Positions 39,873-48,655 of a stretch of DNA of 64,000 nucleotides are shown one piece after another. Every line of letters begins with the position of its first letter. Within the stretch, counting starts at the first letter, position 1. The DNA is from Firmicutes bacterium AM31-12AC (lineage in GTDB: Bacteria; Bacillota; Clostridia; Lachnospirales; Lachnospiraceae). The notes under the pieces were generated by a model that saw only the letters and a program-made list of their open reading frames with translations, ran no database searches and had not been told where the DNA came from. The stretch is from assembly GCA_003480425.1 (NCBI GenBank), contig QUJA01000007.1, positions 1 through 64,000 on the forward strand, written 5' to 3'. The translations under genes and the position numbers were made by a program.

Positions 39873-40580
39873 ATGTGTTATGATAAGTACATGCAGAAGA
39901 AAAAAAGAAAATCAAATCATTCAATTAAAAAATATCATAGAAAATCTAGAAGAAACCGAACGAAAAAACTGGTGATCATCGGGGTGATTTTACTTATAGT
40001 GATTCTTGGAATAGGAATCATGCAAAGAAGATATGGGAGGGAACGACAGGGTCATTTGGATGTGGATGCATCTCAACCAGATATTGATGTACAGCTTTTA
40101 GATATTAATGAATATTCCAGACCGGGGATTGAGTCAGATCCAATCACCGGAATTGTAATTCATTATACAGCAAACCCCGGGAGCACGGCACAGCAGAATC
40201 GGGATTATTTCAATGGATTAAAAGATAGTCATGAAACATCCGTCAGCAGTCATTTTGTAGTGGGGCTTGAGGGAGAAATTGTACAATGTGTGCCGACTTG
40301 GGAGATTGCATATGCCTCAAATGAGAGAAATCATGATACGGTATCAATAGAATGCTGTCATCCGGATGAAACCGGTAAATTTAATGACGAGACATATAAA
40401 TCAGTAGTACAGTTGACTGCTTTTTTATGTGAAAAATATGGACTTACACAGGAAAATGTGATCCGACATTATGACGTTACAGGAAAAATATGTCCGAAAT
40501 ATTTTGTAGAACATGAAGATGCGTGGCAGACATTTAAAGAAGATGTGGGAGCGGCATTACAAAAAGAAAAGCAAAAATAA
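39873..40580 (+). CDS. Membrane-anchored N-acetylmuramoyl-L-alanine amidase (Amidase_2)
   Basis: A 235-residue cell-wall hydrolase. A Lys/Arg-rich cytoplasmic N-terminus precedes one membrane helix (LVIIGVILLIVILGIGIM), then an extracellular amidase_2/PGRP domain with the zinc-site elements GIVIHYTANPGS (His), SSHFVVGLEGEIVQCVP and ENVIRHYDVTGKICPKYF. It should cleave the bond between MurNAc and the stem peptide. The start is uncertain: ATG 39873 has a weak AGGA upstream, while ATG 39891 is preceded by no ribosome site but by a TATGAT that could be a -10. Confidence 0.85.
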   Translation: MCYDKYMQKKKRKSNHSIKKYHRKSRRNRTKKLVIIGVILLIVILGIGIMQRRYGRERQGHLDVDASQPDIDVQLLDINEYSRPGIESDPITGIVIHYTANPGSTAQQNRDYFNGLKDSHETSVSSHFVVGLEGEIVQCVPTWEIAYASNERNHDTVSIECCHPDETGKFNDETYKSVVQLTAFLCEKYGLTQENVIRHYDVTGKICPKYFVEHEDAWQTFKEDVGAALQKEKQK

Positions 40581-40601
40581 CGATAGAACAAGCTGTTCGT
40601 G

Positions 40602-40630
40602 TTGCAAGGTGGTTAGAAACTTGCTATAAT
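40602..40630 (+). promoter_or_regulatory. Promoter upstream of yqeG
   Basis: TTGCAA at 40602-40607, 17-nt spacer, TATAAT at 40625-40630, about 35 nt before the start codon. Confidence 0.7.
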
Positions 40631-40671
40631 ACACAAAGCATAGCGTACAAAATAAGTGGAGATAGATAAAG

Positions 40672-41178
40672 ATGTTTAATAAATTTTTCCCGGACGAATA
40701 TATGGCTTCAACATATGTGATTTCATTTGAAAAATTATATAAAGAAGGATATCGAGGAGTAATTTTTGATATTGACAATACATTAGTCCCACATGGGGCA
40801 CCGGCTGATGAAAGAGCAAAAAAATTATTTGCAAGGCTTGAGAAGATAGGCTTTCAGTCATGTCTGTTGTCAAACAATCAAGAACCGAGAGTGAAGATGT
40901 TTAATCAGGATATTCAGACAAATTATATTTATAACGCACATAAACCATCAACAAAAAATTATGTAAAAGCAATGGAGAAGATGGGGACAGACAAAGAAAA
41001 TACGCTCTTTGTCGGAGATCAGCTTTTTACAGATGTGTGGGGAGCGAAACGTGCCGGTATCCGTAATATTCTTGTAAAACCAATTCATCCAAAAGAGGAA
41101 ATCCAGATTGTTTTGAAGCGATATTTAGAGAGAATTGTGTTGTTTTTTTACAAGAAAGAGCAAAAGAAGAGCTCTTAA
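40672..41178 (+). CDS. YqeG family HAD-type phosphatase
   Basis: A 168-residue HAD superfamily (subclass IIIA) hydrolase. Motif I is IFDIDNTLVPHG (nucleophile Asp and second Asp), motif II is in LLSNN, and motif III/IV is FVGDQLFTDVWGAKRAGI. The YqeG family is related to mitochondrial phosphatidylglycerophosphate phosphatases, and a role in phosphatidylglycerol synthesis has been suggested; this is family-level inference. Own promoter at 40602, efp downstream with its own promoter. Confidence 0.88.
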   Translation: MFNKFFPDEYMASTYVISFEKLYKEGYRGVIFDIDNTLVPHGAPADERAKKLFARLEKIGFQSCLLSNNQEPRVKMFNQDIQTNYIYNAHKPSTKNYVKAMEKMGTDKENTLFVGDQLFTDVWGAKRAGIRNILVKPIHPKEEIQIVLKRYLERIVLFFYKKEQKKSS

Positions 41179-41190
41179 TATAAAAAAAGG

Positions 41191-41219
41191 TTGAAAAAAC
41201 TATAAAATTATTATAGAAT
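41191..41219 (+). promoter_or_regulatory. efp promoter
   Basis: TTGAAA at 41191-41196, 17-nt spacer, TAGAAT at 41214-41219. Confidence 0.7.
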
Positions 41220-41274
41220 TATACTTAGTTTAAAAGTTAGGCGTATTTGTGCGCAATTTTAAGGAGGATTACAA

Positions 41275-41832
41275 ATGATTTCAGCAGGAGATTTTAAGAA
41301 TGGTGTAACAGTCGAAATCGATGGAAATATTTATCAGATTTTGGAGTTCCAGCATGTAAAACCTGGAAAGGGTGCAGCATTTGTTAGAACAAAATTAAAA
41401 AATATCATCAGTGGTGGAGTAGTTGAAAAAACTTTCAGACCAACTGAAAAATTCCCAAAAGCTCATATCGACAGAAAAGATATGCAGTACTTATATCAGG
41501 ATGGAGATCTTTACAACTTTATGGATGTTGAGACATACGATCAGATTGCATTGAACTCAGATGTTGTAGGGGATGCATTGAAGTTTGTAAAAGAGAACGA
41601 GACTGTAAAAGTATGTTCACACAATGGTAATGTATTCTCAGTAGAGCCACCATTGTTTGTAGAGCTTGCAATTACAGAGACAGAGCCAGGATTTAAGGGT
41701 GATACAGCACAGGGTGCTACAAAACCAGCAATCGTTGAAACAGGAGCTACTGTTATGGTTCCATTGTTCGTAGAGCAGGGAGATGTTTTGAAGATTGACA
41801 CACGTACAGGAGAATACTTGTCACGAGTATAA
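41275..41832 (+). CDS. efp: Translation elongation factor P
   Basis: A 185-residue three-domain factor that relieves ribosome stalling at polyproline motifs. N-terminal KOW-like domain has the modification-loop PGKGAAF with Lys32 at the tip; OB domains follow, and the C-terminal signature [17 protein letters not shown] is intact. No EpmA or EpmB homologue is adjacent, so any modification of Lys32 must be by other means or absent. Strong AAGGAGGA ribosome site. Confidence 0.97.
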   Translation: MISAGDFKNGVTVEIDGNIYQILEFQHVKPGKGAAFVRTKLKNIISGGVVEKTFRPTEKFPKAHIDRKDMQYLYQDGDLYNFMDVETYDQIALNSDVVGDALKFVKENETVKVCSHNGNVFSVEPPLFVELAITETEPGFKGDTAQGATKPAIVETGATVMVPLFVEQGDVLKIDTRTGEYLSRV

Positions 41833-41852
41833 TCGGTAAAAGAATAAAGTGG

Positions 41853-41917
41853 GCAGACAGAGGGTCTGCTTTTATGAGAAGCGGTGTAGATAGAGATTCT
41901 GCAGCGCTTCTTTTTTG
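41853..41917 (+). terminator. Tandem terminator hairpins after efp
   Basis: GCAGAC/GTCTGC (41853-41858, 41864-41869) followed by TTTT, then AGAAGCG/CGCTTCT (41877-41883, 41905-41911) followed by TTTTT. They lie in the 333-nt gap before the DUF5688 gene, which otherwise holds a promoter and a structured leader. Confidence 0.7.
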
Positions 41918-42021
41918 ATGTACGTGCGGTAAAAACTAAGTGACTTTCGGATTATATGAACAGCTTTGAGGTTTTTGCGAAAATGATTGCAAAAAAATTG
42001 TGTCTTTTTGGAAAAAAACAG

Positions 42022-42050
42022 TTGCTTTTTAGTATGTGATTCGATATAAT
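42022..42050 (+). promoter_or_regulatory. Promoter of the DUF5688 gene
   Basis: TTGCTT at 42022-42027, 17-nt spacer, TATAAT at 42045-42050. It gives a leader of about 110 nt. Confidence 0.7.
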
Positions 42051-42077
42051 CTTCCTACATAATATATTTCAAATCAA

Positions 42078-42113
42078 TTAGCAAATCGCTAATATTTCAT
42101 GCACGAATCGTGC
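42078..42113 (+). promoter_or_regulatory. Two small hairpins in the DUF5688 leader
   Basis: TTAGC-AAATC-GCTAA (42078-42092) and GCACGA-A-TCGTGC (42101-42113), inside the transcribed leader. No known riboswitch is recognised. Confidence 0.4.
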
Positions 42114-42165
42114 GGATTTCTCAGTTGAATTTAAAGATGAACCACCGAAAAAGAAAGGAGTATTT

Positions 42166-43098
42166 ATGGAATACAAAAAATTTGTATGTATGGTGGAAGA
42201 AAAACTGAATTTAAAATTGGAAGGAGGAATGAAGGCATCGAAGTATTCTGTTGTAAAAAATAATGGAATGGAAAAAACAGGGATGATACTGGAAAGTGAC
42301 GAATATAATATCGCACCGGCAATCTATTTGGAAGAATTTTTTGAACAATATCAAAAAGGAATGTCAATTGATAGAATTGTAAATGAGATTCTGGAATTTT
42401 ATGAAAAAGTAAAAGTAGAAGAAGACTACGATGTATCACAATTATCGTTGTATGAGAATGTAAAGAAGAAAATTGCATTTAAGCTGGTGAATACAGAAAA
42501 GAATCAGCAGATGTTAAAAGAAGTTCCGCATATTCCATTGCTGGATCTTAGTATTGTTTTTTACATTTTAGTTGATGTAGATGAGAAGGGGAGTGCAACT
42601 ATTCAGATTCGAAATGAACATATCGAAGACTGGGATGTAAATGTGGAACAATTATATAAGGATGCAAAGCCTAATGTAAAATGTTTGATCCCTGCAAGAC
42701 TGATGTGTATGCAACATGTGATAGAAAAGCTTTGCGACATATCAAAGGGGGAAGAAAAAGATTTGTTGAAAGCAAAATTCCCGCCTGAGAATAAAGAATT
42801 TATGTATATTCTGACAAATTCAATTCACCAATTTGGAGCTGCCGTACTTGCTTATCCAAATATTCTGGAAATGGCATCGCGAATTATCGGTGAAGATTTC
42901 TATCTGCTGCCAAGCAGTATCCATGAAGTGATTTTGATTCCAAAATCTAAAAGCCCTGATTTAAAAGATTTAAATGAAATGATTAATGAAGTCAATGAAA
43001 CTCAGGTTCAAGAAGAGGAAGTCTTGAGTGATCATGCATACTATTATGAAAAGAATACACATACATTGATGATGGGAAAGTGTTTGAGTGAAATATAA
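42166..43098 (+). CDS. DUF5688 family protein
   Basis: A 310-residue soluble, acidic protein recognised as DUF5688, a family abundant in Lachnospiraceae and often present in several copies per genome. No membrane segment or signal peptide; function unknown. N-terminal half has AISFKxx-like helical repeats (YKKFVCMVEEKLNLKLEGG at the start); the central part contains PHIPLLDLSIVFYILVD. RBS AAAGAAAGGAG. The mobilizable element is inserted just downstream of its stop. Confidence 0.8.
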   Translation: MEYKKFVCMVEEKLNLKLEGGMKASKYSVVKNNGMEKTGMILESDEYNIAPAIYLEEFFEQYQKGMSIDRIVNEILEFYEKVKVEEDYDVSQLSLYENVKKKIAFKLVNTEKNQQMLKEVPHIPLLDLSIVFYILVDVDEKGSATIQIRNEHIEDWDVNVEQLYKDAKPNVKCLIPARLMCMQHVIEKLCDISKGEEKDLLKAKFPPENKEFMYILTNSIHQFGAAVLAYPNILEMASRIIGEDFYLLPSSIHEVILIPKSKSPDLKDLNEMINEVNETQVQEEEVLSDHAYYYEKNTHTLMMGKCLSEI

Positions 43099-43124
43099 AT
43101 ATTTTCATTAAAATTATATATGTC

Positions 43125-43136
43125 TTTTTGAGTATC
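43125..43136 (+). repeat. Left terminal inverted repeat of the IME (candidate)
   Basis: TTTTTGAGTATC; its reverse complement matches 48829-48840 at 11 of 12 positions. T-rich context resembles Tn916-type ends. Confidence 0.5.
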
Positions 43137-43247
43137 TTTTTATATCTTCTTAAATGTCCGCAAAGCCTTATTTTATCGGCTCTACGGGCATTTTGCTTTT
43201 GTGGTAAACCTCACATATCTAGGTCTATCTTCTTATATTTTCCCTAT

Positions 43248-43275
43248 CAATCGTGGTTAAAATCGTGGTAAATAC
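43248..43275 (+). repeat. Candidate Int arm-binding repeats, left end
   Basis: Two TCGTGGT(T)AAA motifs 12 nt apart (43251 and 43263), preceded by CAA. The same motif pair, also preceded by CAA, is at 48755-48780. A further GTGGTAAA occurs at 43201. Confidence 0.55.
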
Positions 43276-43277
43276 TT

Positions 43278-44471
43278 CTATGCAATTAGACGCTGAACCT
43301 CTGATTTTGCGGTATCTATGGACGCATGAGCGTACCAGTTCATTGTGATACTAATGTTGGAATGTCCCATGATATACTGTAAATCTTTTGGGTTCATGTT
43401 CTTGCTTGCCAGCCTTGTGCAGAACGTATGGCGTAGCGTATGCGGTGTGATATGTGGCAAGGGATTGTCCTTATGGTACTTGTTGTATTTCTTTACCATA
43501 CGGACAACAAGCATATTGTAATCAATCGCAACTTTGGGCTTGCCTTTATGATTGACAAATAGAAAGTTGCCCCGTCCGTCTATCACAAATGGTTCTGCCT
43601 TTGGGCGTTTTTTCATAACCCGTTGAAATGCCTGTATTGTTTCTCTGCTTAATGGCACTTGCCTTATTCCGCTCTTTGTTTTAGGCGTTTCAATGTAATA
43701 GCCTTGTTCCTTGCTCTTTAGTAACTGGTGGTCGATTATCACAACTTCATTCTTGAAATCAATATCGGCTACTGTCAGTCCGCACAGTTCCGAGATACGA
43801 AGTCCTGTTTTTAATAATATCAGCACATCATCATAATGCTTGTGATACACATTGTCCGTCTTGATAAATGAGAGTAAGGCTTGTTCTTGTTCCTCTGTCA
43901 ATGCGACTTTCTCTTTGGTATCATTTTCTAGGACTTCACTTAACTTGAAATCAAAGGGATTTTTCCTTACACAATCGTCTTGTATGGCGATATAGAATGA
44001 CGCTTTTAACGAGCGTTTATGATTGTTAATGGTATTGTAGGAAAAGCCTTTGTCTTTCATGCGTAACGCCCATTCTTTAGCGTCAGAGGGTTTGATTGTA
44101 TCAATGCTCCTAGCACCTAACTTGTCCTCTTTCAATAACCGCATGAGTTGTTCCCGTTGTTTCTGTGTGCTTTTCTTCACATTTGCCCTCTGTGCGTTCT
44201 GTTTGGCATAAAGTTGGCAAAGCGTCATTTTCTTGCCTGTGCTGTCGATACCGTCCTCAATATCCCGTCTTATCTGCTGTTCCAGTTCTCGAAGTGAGGG
44301 TTTTTCCCGCTTTCCCTTTGGTGTCGGGTCTGTTGGTGTCAATCTCCAAGCATACACATATTTTGTGTTTCCAAATGCGTCTACATATTTATATAAGTAT
44401 TTTCCGTCTGTTCGTTGGCTCTCTCCAGTATGCAGGATACGACCTTTGTTATCCCGTCTTTTTTCTTTCAT
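43278..44471 (-). CDS. int: Tyrosine integrase, Tn916 family
   Basis: A 397-residue site-specific recombinase. The N-terminal arm-binding domain begins MKEKRRDNKGRILHTGESQR, very close to Tn916 Int; a SAM-like core-binding domain follows, then the catalytic domain with R in TGLRISELCGL, HTLRHTFCTRLA (H-x-x-R), GHSNISITMNWYAH (H and Tyr nucleophile). All catalytic residues R-K-H-R-H-Y appear intact, so it is probably active. RBS AAAGGAG on the minus strand. Excises and integrates the element with Xis. Confidence 0.95.
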   Translation of the reverse strand: MKEKRRDNKGRILHTGESQRTDGKYLYKYVDAFGNTKYVYAWRLTPTDPTPKGKREKPSLRELEQQIRRDIEDGIDSTGKKMTLCQLYAKQNAQRANVKKSTQKQREQLMRLLKEDKLGARSIDTIKPSDAKEWALRMKDKGFSYNTINNHKRSLKASFYIAIQDDCVRKNPFDFKLSEVLENDTKEKVALTEEQEQALLSFIKTDNVYHKHYDDVLILLKTGLRISELCGLTVADIDFKNEVVIIDHQLLKSKEQGYYIETPKTKSGIRQVPLSRETIQAFQRVMKKRPKAEPFVIDGRGNFLFVNHKGKPKVAIDYNMLVVRMVKKYNKYHKDNPLPHITPHTLRHTFCTRLASKNMNPKDLQYIMGHSNISITMNWYAHASIDTAKSEVQRLIA

Positions 44472-44549
44472 GGTGTCTGCTCCTTTCCTTGTTGGAAAGA
44501 GCCTTGATATGACTTGTGTTCATCATAACACATACAAGGCTCATTTGCA

Positions 44550-44753
44550 TTAGATTGCGTCCAATTTGTCGATAACCTGTTCAAACTGTCGGCGTTTAAT
44601 CTGTATGCGGTTGCCATTCATAATGAGCCAGCCAGCGTCCTTGTTTTCCTCTGCCAAGCGTCTTAACTTGTTTTCTCCGATACGGAAATACTTTGACGCT
44701 TCTTCAATGGTAAGGGTGTATTTTTCCCATACAGGAATATCGTTGTTATTCAT
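44550..44753 (-). CDS. xis: Excisionase, Tn916 Xis family
   Basis: A 67-residue winged-helix DNA-binding protein with [20 protein letters not shown] and a basic C-terminus, matching Tn916 Xis in size and motif. Directs Int toward excision. Its start codon shares one base with the mobT stop, so the mobT-xis pair is translated together, with int 78 nt further on. Confidence 0.92.
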   Translation of the reverse strand: MNNNDIPVWEKYTLTIEEASKYFRIGENKLRRLAEENKDAGWLIMNGNRIQIKRRQFEQVIDKLDAI

Positions 44754-45851
44754 CAGATACCCCCTTTCCCATGTTTCGTGTCATACTGGATATAAGGGAT
44801 AAGGTCGGTACGGTTTATCCTCTGTAAATGGGCGGTTAATTTACTGGAAAGGGAATTGCTGTATCTTGCCTTATCAAGCATAGTTCCCACTTTTTCCAGT
44901 CCACCTAATGCGTCATGTTCTTCCAAGAAGTAAAAACTTTTGACAGCGGAAATCACGCCACCCTCTGTGAGCCATTGCTGTGTTTCCTCAAGGGCATTTT
45001 GCTGTTTTGGTACTTGCAGTTTTAAGACTTCCACAGCCCCTAAAAAGCGTTCCCAAAACCGACAAGTTTTCCACCTGCTCTTATTGCTTTCGTTTCTGTT
45101 TGGTACGACAAAGCGTAGGTTGTTTGTCAATAGACCGAAAGCCAGTTCTCCAAGTTCCAGCGGTCTTTCCTTGAATGTCATGGCAAAAGCATGAGCCTTA
45201 TCATCACGCAGTTGCATTTCTGTCCGTTTCCAACTGCCGACTTCATCAAGTGTCTTATTATGTTTTGAACAGACTTCCTTATCCTTATCATAAATGCGGT
45301 AGGACAATCCCGATTTTCCAGCACCGATATAAACAGTCTTTGCGGTGTCGAAATCATCAAACTTACTTTCATCAAAGTGGTAGCCCTCACTATTCGAGAT
45401 AAATTCCTCTTTTTCGCATTTCTTCTTTATCTGCTCTATGGTAAAAAATGGTTTTTCGTTCTTATCATCAATGGCAATATCAAGTCTTGTGAAATGGAAA
45501 TTATCCCGTCCGTATCTTCGCTCACAGCGTCGGAACATATCCCCAAAGGTATAATTCCTACTGTCGAGAATACGGAAAATATCATCACAACCTCTGCCAG
45601 TCATAACAAGATAACAGCCTAACCCTTGTGGGTTATCCTCTGTTTTTCTTGCGTCCCCCGATACATAAATATCTCCAATCTGCCAGCGTGCTTGATAGGT
45701 TTTGTATTTAATGCTTGCCGGATAAACATTGAAAATGTCAGTCGGTAAACCTAAAATGTGCATGATTACATCTTCTGCGGTTGCCGTTTCAAATACAATG
45801 CTGATGTAATCAATCTTAACGGATAAATTTTTGTGTGTAGTTATAGTGCAT
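44753..45851 (-). CDS. MobT-type relaxase (Tn916 Orf20 / Rep_trans family), frameshifted at its 5' end
   Basis: A rolling-circle-type relaxase expected to nick oriT. The open frame from ATG 45763 begins [20 protein letters not shown] and includes [10 protein letters not shown] and [11 protein letters not shown]. Upstream, the same frame encodes [20 protein letters not shown], clearly family N-terminus, but has no start codon. An ATG at 45849-45851 with GAAAGGAG just upstream leads into it if one base is removed from the five-T run at 45828-45832 (plus strand). The total length 1099 nt is 3n+1, as expected for one extra base; the repaired protein has ~365 residues. Confidence 0.85.
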
Positions 45852-45929
45852 TACTCCTTTCGTACTTCCCGTTTTTTGCGGGGTAAAAATCGTGTTTTTT
45901 CCTTTATTTATCACAGTTTCTAGGTACTA

Positions 45930-46080
45930 TGACATGTATGCGCAGGGCGGTGTTACATATACGCCCTTTACGAACGCCGAAAGGCGTTCCCTTTCTTCCT
46001 GTGTCTGCTCCGTTCTTAACGCTCACGAGCCTTGTAAGGCTCGTGGCTAAACGGAACACCCCCAGTCAGAAACCCGATTT
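45930..46080. other. Candidate origin of transfer (oriT) upstream of mobT
   Basis: The 446-nt gap between mobT and the XRE gene is GC-rich and highly structured: GAACGCC-GAAA-GGCGTTC (45972-45989), a 10-bp stem CACGAGCCTT/AAGGCTCGTG (46024-46045) nested in TCCGTT/AACGGA (46009-46014, 46050-46055), then a CACCCCC tract. In Tn916 and ICEBs1, oriT lies beside the MobT/NicK gene and includes such repeats. Location and structure support oriT; the nick site is not identified. Confidence 0.5.
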
Positions 46081-46230
46081 TCAGTCTGATAGTCCATGCC
46101 TATTCATGCTATCAAAGCGAAAATATCTATTCTATATGCTTACTCAAGCGTGTGATTAACCCTAGCGTGCTTAATCACTCTATCCGATATGATAATAACG
46201 CCATTAGAATTACTTGTCAAGAAGTTTTTG

Positions 46231-46259
46231 TTGACTTTCAGATATATATTAAGTATGAT
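46231..46259 (+). promoter_or_regulatory. Promoter of the IME XRE regulator
   Basis: TTGACT at 46231-46236, 17-nt spacer, TATGAT at 46254-46259. Confidence 0.7.
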
Positions 46260-46309
46260 ATGCTTATAAGTATCGAGAAAAGCAACGAAAGGAGCGGTTA
46301 TACTAAGTT

Positions 46310-46981
46310 ATGGAGCATTATGAAAAGAAAATCAGTTTCTTAGGAGAGAACATACAGACCATAAGAAAACACAGAGGAATGAAACAACAGGAACTTGCGG
46401 ACAAAATCGGTATCAATATGCAGAGCCTTTCCAAGATTGAACGAGGTGTGAATTATCCTACCTTTGATACGCTGGAAAAGATAATGGACGTGCTGGGTGT
46501 AACGCCCAATGAATTATTATCGGGAGAATGGAAGTATATCGACCACACCGAGCCATATATCATGGATATTATCAAACGGGAACAAGACTTCAATGTTTCT
46601 TTAGATTATCTGTCTGAAAATGAATTTTTCGATAATGAAAACGAATACAGATTTTACATGGAAACCATATTGATTAGATACATCAGTAATTATCTTTCTA
46701 ATGAGGTTGTAGAAATTGAAGAACTTATGGAAATCAAACAGTTGATACAACGACAAAAAATAGAACGCATGATGAAAGTGCATAAGGAAATGAGAGGGTT
46801 AGACCGATACAGAGAACAGCCGAAAGAATACAAATATCACAACCCTTATGATGACTGGATATTCCGTCAACTTGCAGATATAGATAACAGAAAAAACATT
46901 CCTAATACTTCTCCACAAGTAGACTTTAACGAGGGAAATTATGAAGATTATCTAAAGGCGAAATGGAACAGAGGTCTTTAA
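46310..46981 (+). CDS. XRE family helix-turn-helix regulator of the IME
   Basis: A 223-residue protein with an N-terminal Cro/CI-type HTH (IRKHRGMKQQELADKIGINM then SLSKIERGVNYPTFDTLEKI, ~18-60) and a long C-terminal region of unknown fold, rich in Arg and Glu. Likely controls excision or transfer genes of the element; it is divergent from mobT-xis-int. The ribosome site AAAGGAG is about 16 nt from the ATG, longer than usual, but an in-frame stop just upstream leaves no alternative. A large hairpin terminator follows. Confidence 0.88.
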   Translation: MEHYEKKISFLGENIQTIRKHRGMKQQELADKIGINMQSLSKIERGVNYPTFDTLEKIMDVLGVTPNELLSGEWKYIDHTEPYIMDIIKREQDFNVSLDYLSENEFFDNENEYRFYMETILIRYISNYLSNEVVEIEELMEIKQLIQRQKIERMMKVHKEMRGLDRYREQPKEYKYHNPYDDWIFRQLADIDNRKNIPNTSPQVDFNEGNYEDYLKAKWNRGL

Positions 46982-47010
46982 TTTCCTCTTGCATGGAAGA
47001 TACAGCAAAC

Positions 47011-47076
47011 AAAAAGCCCCGTAAAGAGTGCAAAGCACCACCAATGGTGGCAAGGCTCTTGACAGGGCTTTTTCTT
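47011..47076 (+). terminator. Terminator after the XRE gene
   Basis: AAAAAGCCC (47011-47019) pairs with GGGCTTTTT (47065-47073), with AAGAG/CTCTT and CCACC-AAT-GGTGG inside, then TTCTTTTC. A multi-part stem. Confidence 0.8.
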
Positions 47077-47159
47077 TTCTGTGATTGGTAATCAAGAGGA
47101 AGAAAGGAAAAATGTGTATGTTCAACGCAGAAAATATTTAAAGGGTATGCTGATTTTTA

Positions 47160-47188
47160 TTGTGGCGGATATATGGAACTGTTATAAT
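47160..47188 (+). promoter_or_regulatory. Promoter of the IME membrane-protein genes
   Basis: TTGTGG at 47160-47165, 17-nt spacer, TATAAT at 47183-47188. Confidence 0.6.
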
Positions 47189-47245
47189 ATGGATAACAAA
47201 ATTATATTAGCATAGACATTAAGTGTTGCAAGGAGGTATTATTTT

Positions 47246-47764
47246 ATGAATGAGAAAAAACAAAAAATTGTTAAGAATATGCTGAATGTTTCTATGGCTG
47301 TTTTTGTTCTCTATATAGTTCTAGGGTTGGTTATTTGTTTACAACCCAAAATTTTCTTAAAGTCCATGCTCGGATATGGGGAAATAATATTAGAAAATAG
47401 CGTTCTTAATTTTTACCAAATTGGAGAATTTATTGTAATCGGAATTGTATTTATCTTATTGTGGTTTCTTTCAAAGAAGAAGATATTTGAACATTCAAGC
47501 AAGTCTACTATTTTAGGTGTCTTGAATACGATTATGGCAGTTTCAGTATGTGTTGTAATACCATTTATTATTACACTTTTATCACATTCATATGGTTATG
47601 CTGTCATTTTCCCACAGTCTGAAACAGAATATGCGTTTTTTACGGGCATATCAGAGCTTGTAAATTATGTTGAACCGTTATCTTTTATTCCAGTTGCAAT
47701 ATTTTTATGTGCTTATGTAGTATATTGGATAGAAGTGACTTGTAACAAAAAAACAGGAGAATAA
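47246..47764 (+). CDS. IME cargo: small membrane protein of unknown function
   Basis: Not recognised. 172 residues with four predicted membrane segments (roughly 14-34, 53-75, 90-118, 145-165) and a basic N-terminus, MNEKKQKIVKNMLN. RBS CAAGGAGG. It sits 80 nt upstream of a second multi-helix protein, and both are read from the promoter at 47160, so they may form a two-component membrane system carried by the element. AT-rich relative to int/xis, so probably acquired separately. No homologue can be named from sequence alone. Confidence 0.75.
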   Translation: MNEKKQKIVKNMLNVSMAVFVLYIVLGLVICLQPKIFLKSMLGYGEIILENSVLNFYQIGEFIVIGIVFILLWFLSKKKIFEHSSKSTILGVLNTIMAVSVCVVIPFIITLLSHSYGYAVIFPQSETEYAFFTGISELVNYVEPLSFIPVAIFLCAYVVYWIEVTCNKKTGE

Positions 47765-47844
47765 TATTGCTTTACAATTTATCAAAAAGTATGAAGCAAT
47801 ATGTCACTAAGCAATTATCAAAATAAGTAAAGAAGGTTTGGCAA

Positions 47845-48525
47845 ATGGTAAATAGTAAAAATTTAACAATCGTAACCATATCAACCATTTTATTTGGACT
47901 GCTTTCAAAGTGGTTGGTAGGTGTGCCTTATATGGCGTGGGGGTATTTTGATAAATTATTTATAGCATCTTTTATTTTGTGGATGCTTTATAGCACTATG
48001 TTGTATTTAGCTATTAAAATAGAAAATGAAAATTATTTAAAACTTGGATTTACTGGAGTTGTGTTCGGTTTAATTTCAGCATGTTTAAAAATGGGGCTGG
48101 ACGCTATTATAGAACACTTTACGAAATTTTCAGGAAATTTGATTGTTACAGCATTTATGATGGAAATGGGAATCCTTATTTTTGGAAGTGCTATTATTTT
48201 TGTTTTATATGTCTGTGTTGCGAAGAAAAAAATTTTGTGGAATAAATCTATGAAAAATTGTACTTTGGGATTAGGAGGAATTGCGGGTATATATTTTGCT
48301 GTAATCATTTATTACCTATGGCAGTTAAGACATTGGATGGAGAAGTTTGCAGATTTTGATATTATAAAAGAGATTGGAGAAGAACAAGGACTGCTAAATT
48401 TGTCAACAAAATATGCTCAGGAATCAACTGTGGTGGGAATGATTGTATATGTCCTCTTTTTTATAGTTTTATGGATCGCTTTAAAAAAGAATACAGAAAA
48501 CAAAGAGTTTGATGATAACTTTTAA
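47845..48525 (+). CDS. IME cargo: multi-pass membrane protein of unknown function
   Basis: Not recognised. 226 residues with about six predicted membrane segments (start VTISTILFGLLSKWLVG; later GIAGIYFAVIIYYLW and VVGMIVYVLFFIVLWIAL) and a short acidic C-terminal tail (KEFDDNF). RBS AAGAAGG. No transporter signature is visible. Tandem with the 172-residue membrane protein; followed by a hairpin terminator at 48656 and then the right end of the element. Confidence 0.75.
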   Translation: MVNSKNLTIVTISTILFGLLSKWLVGVPYMAWGYFDKLFIASFILWMLYSTMLYLAIKIENENYLKLGFTGVVFGLISACLKMGLDAIIEHFTKFSGNLIVTAFMMEMGILIFGSAIIFVLYVCVAKKKILWNKSMKNCTLGLGGIAGIYFAVIIYYLWQLRHWMEKFADFDIIKEIGEEQGLLNLSTKYAQESTVVGMIVYVLFFIVLWIALKKNTENKEFDDNF

Positions 48526-48655
48526 AAGTTGTAAATTCTATATCATATAATAAAATGCTATTTTGTTAGTATATGAGTAGGCGTTCTTTGATTTGGGATG
48601 ATGAAGTATAATGTTAGCAAAAAATTCCAGTTTGACAACTTCATATCCATTATAC

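Noticed and set aside
44165..44553. Plus-strand open frames of 106-115 residues opposite int
   Set aside because: Antisense shadows of the integrase gene; composition is typical of a reversed reading and there are no ribosome sites.
46152..46343. 63-residue open frame before the XRE gene
   Set aside because: It overlaps the promoter and start of the XRE gene, has no ribosome site and no recognisable content.
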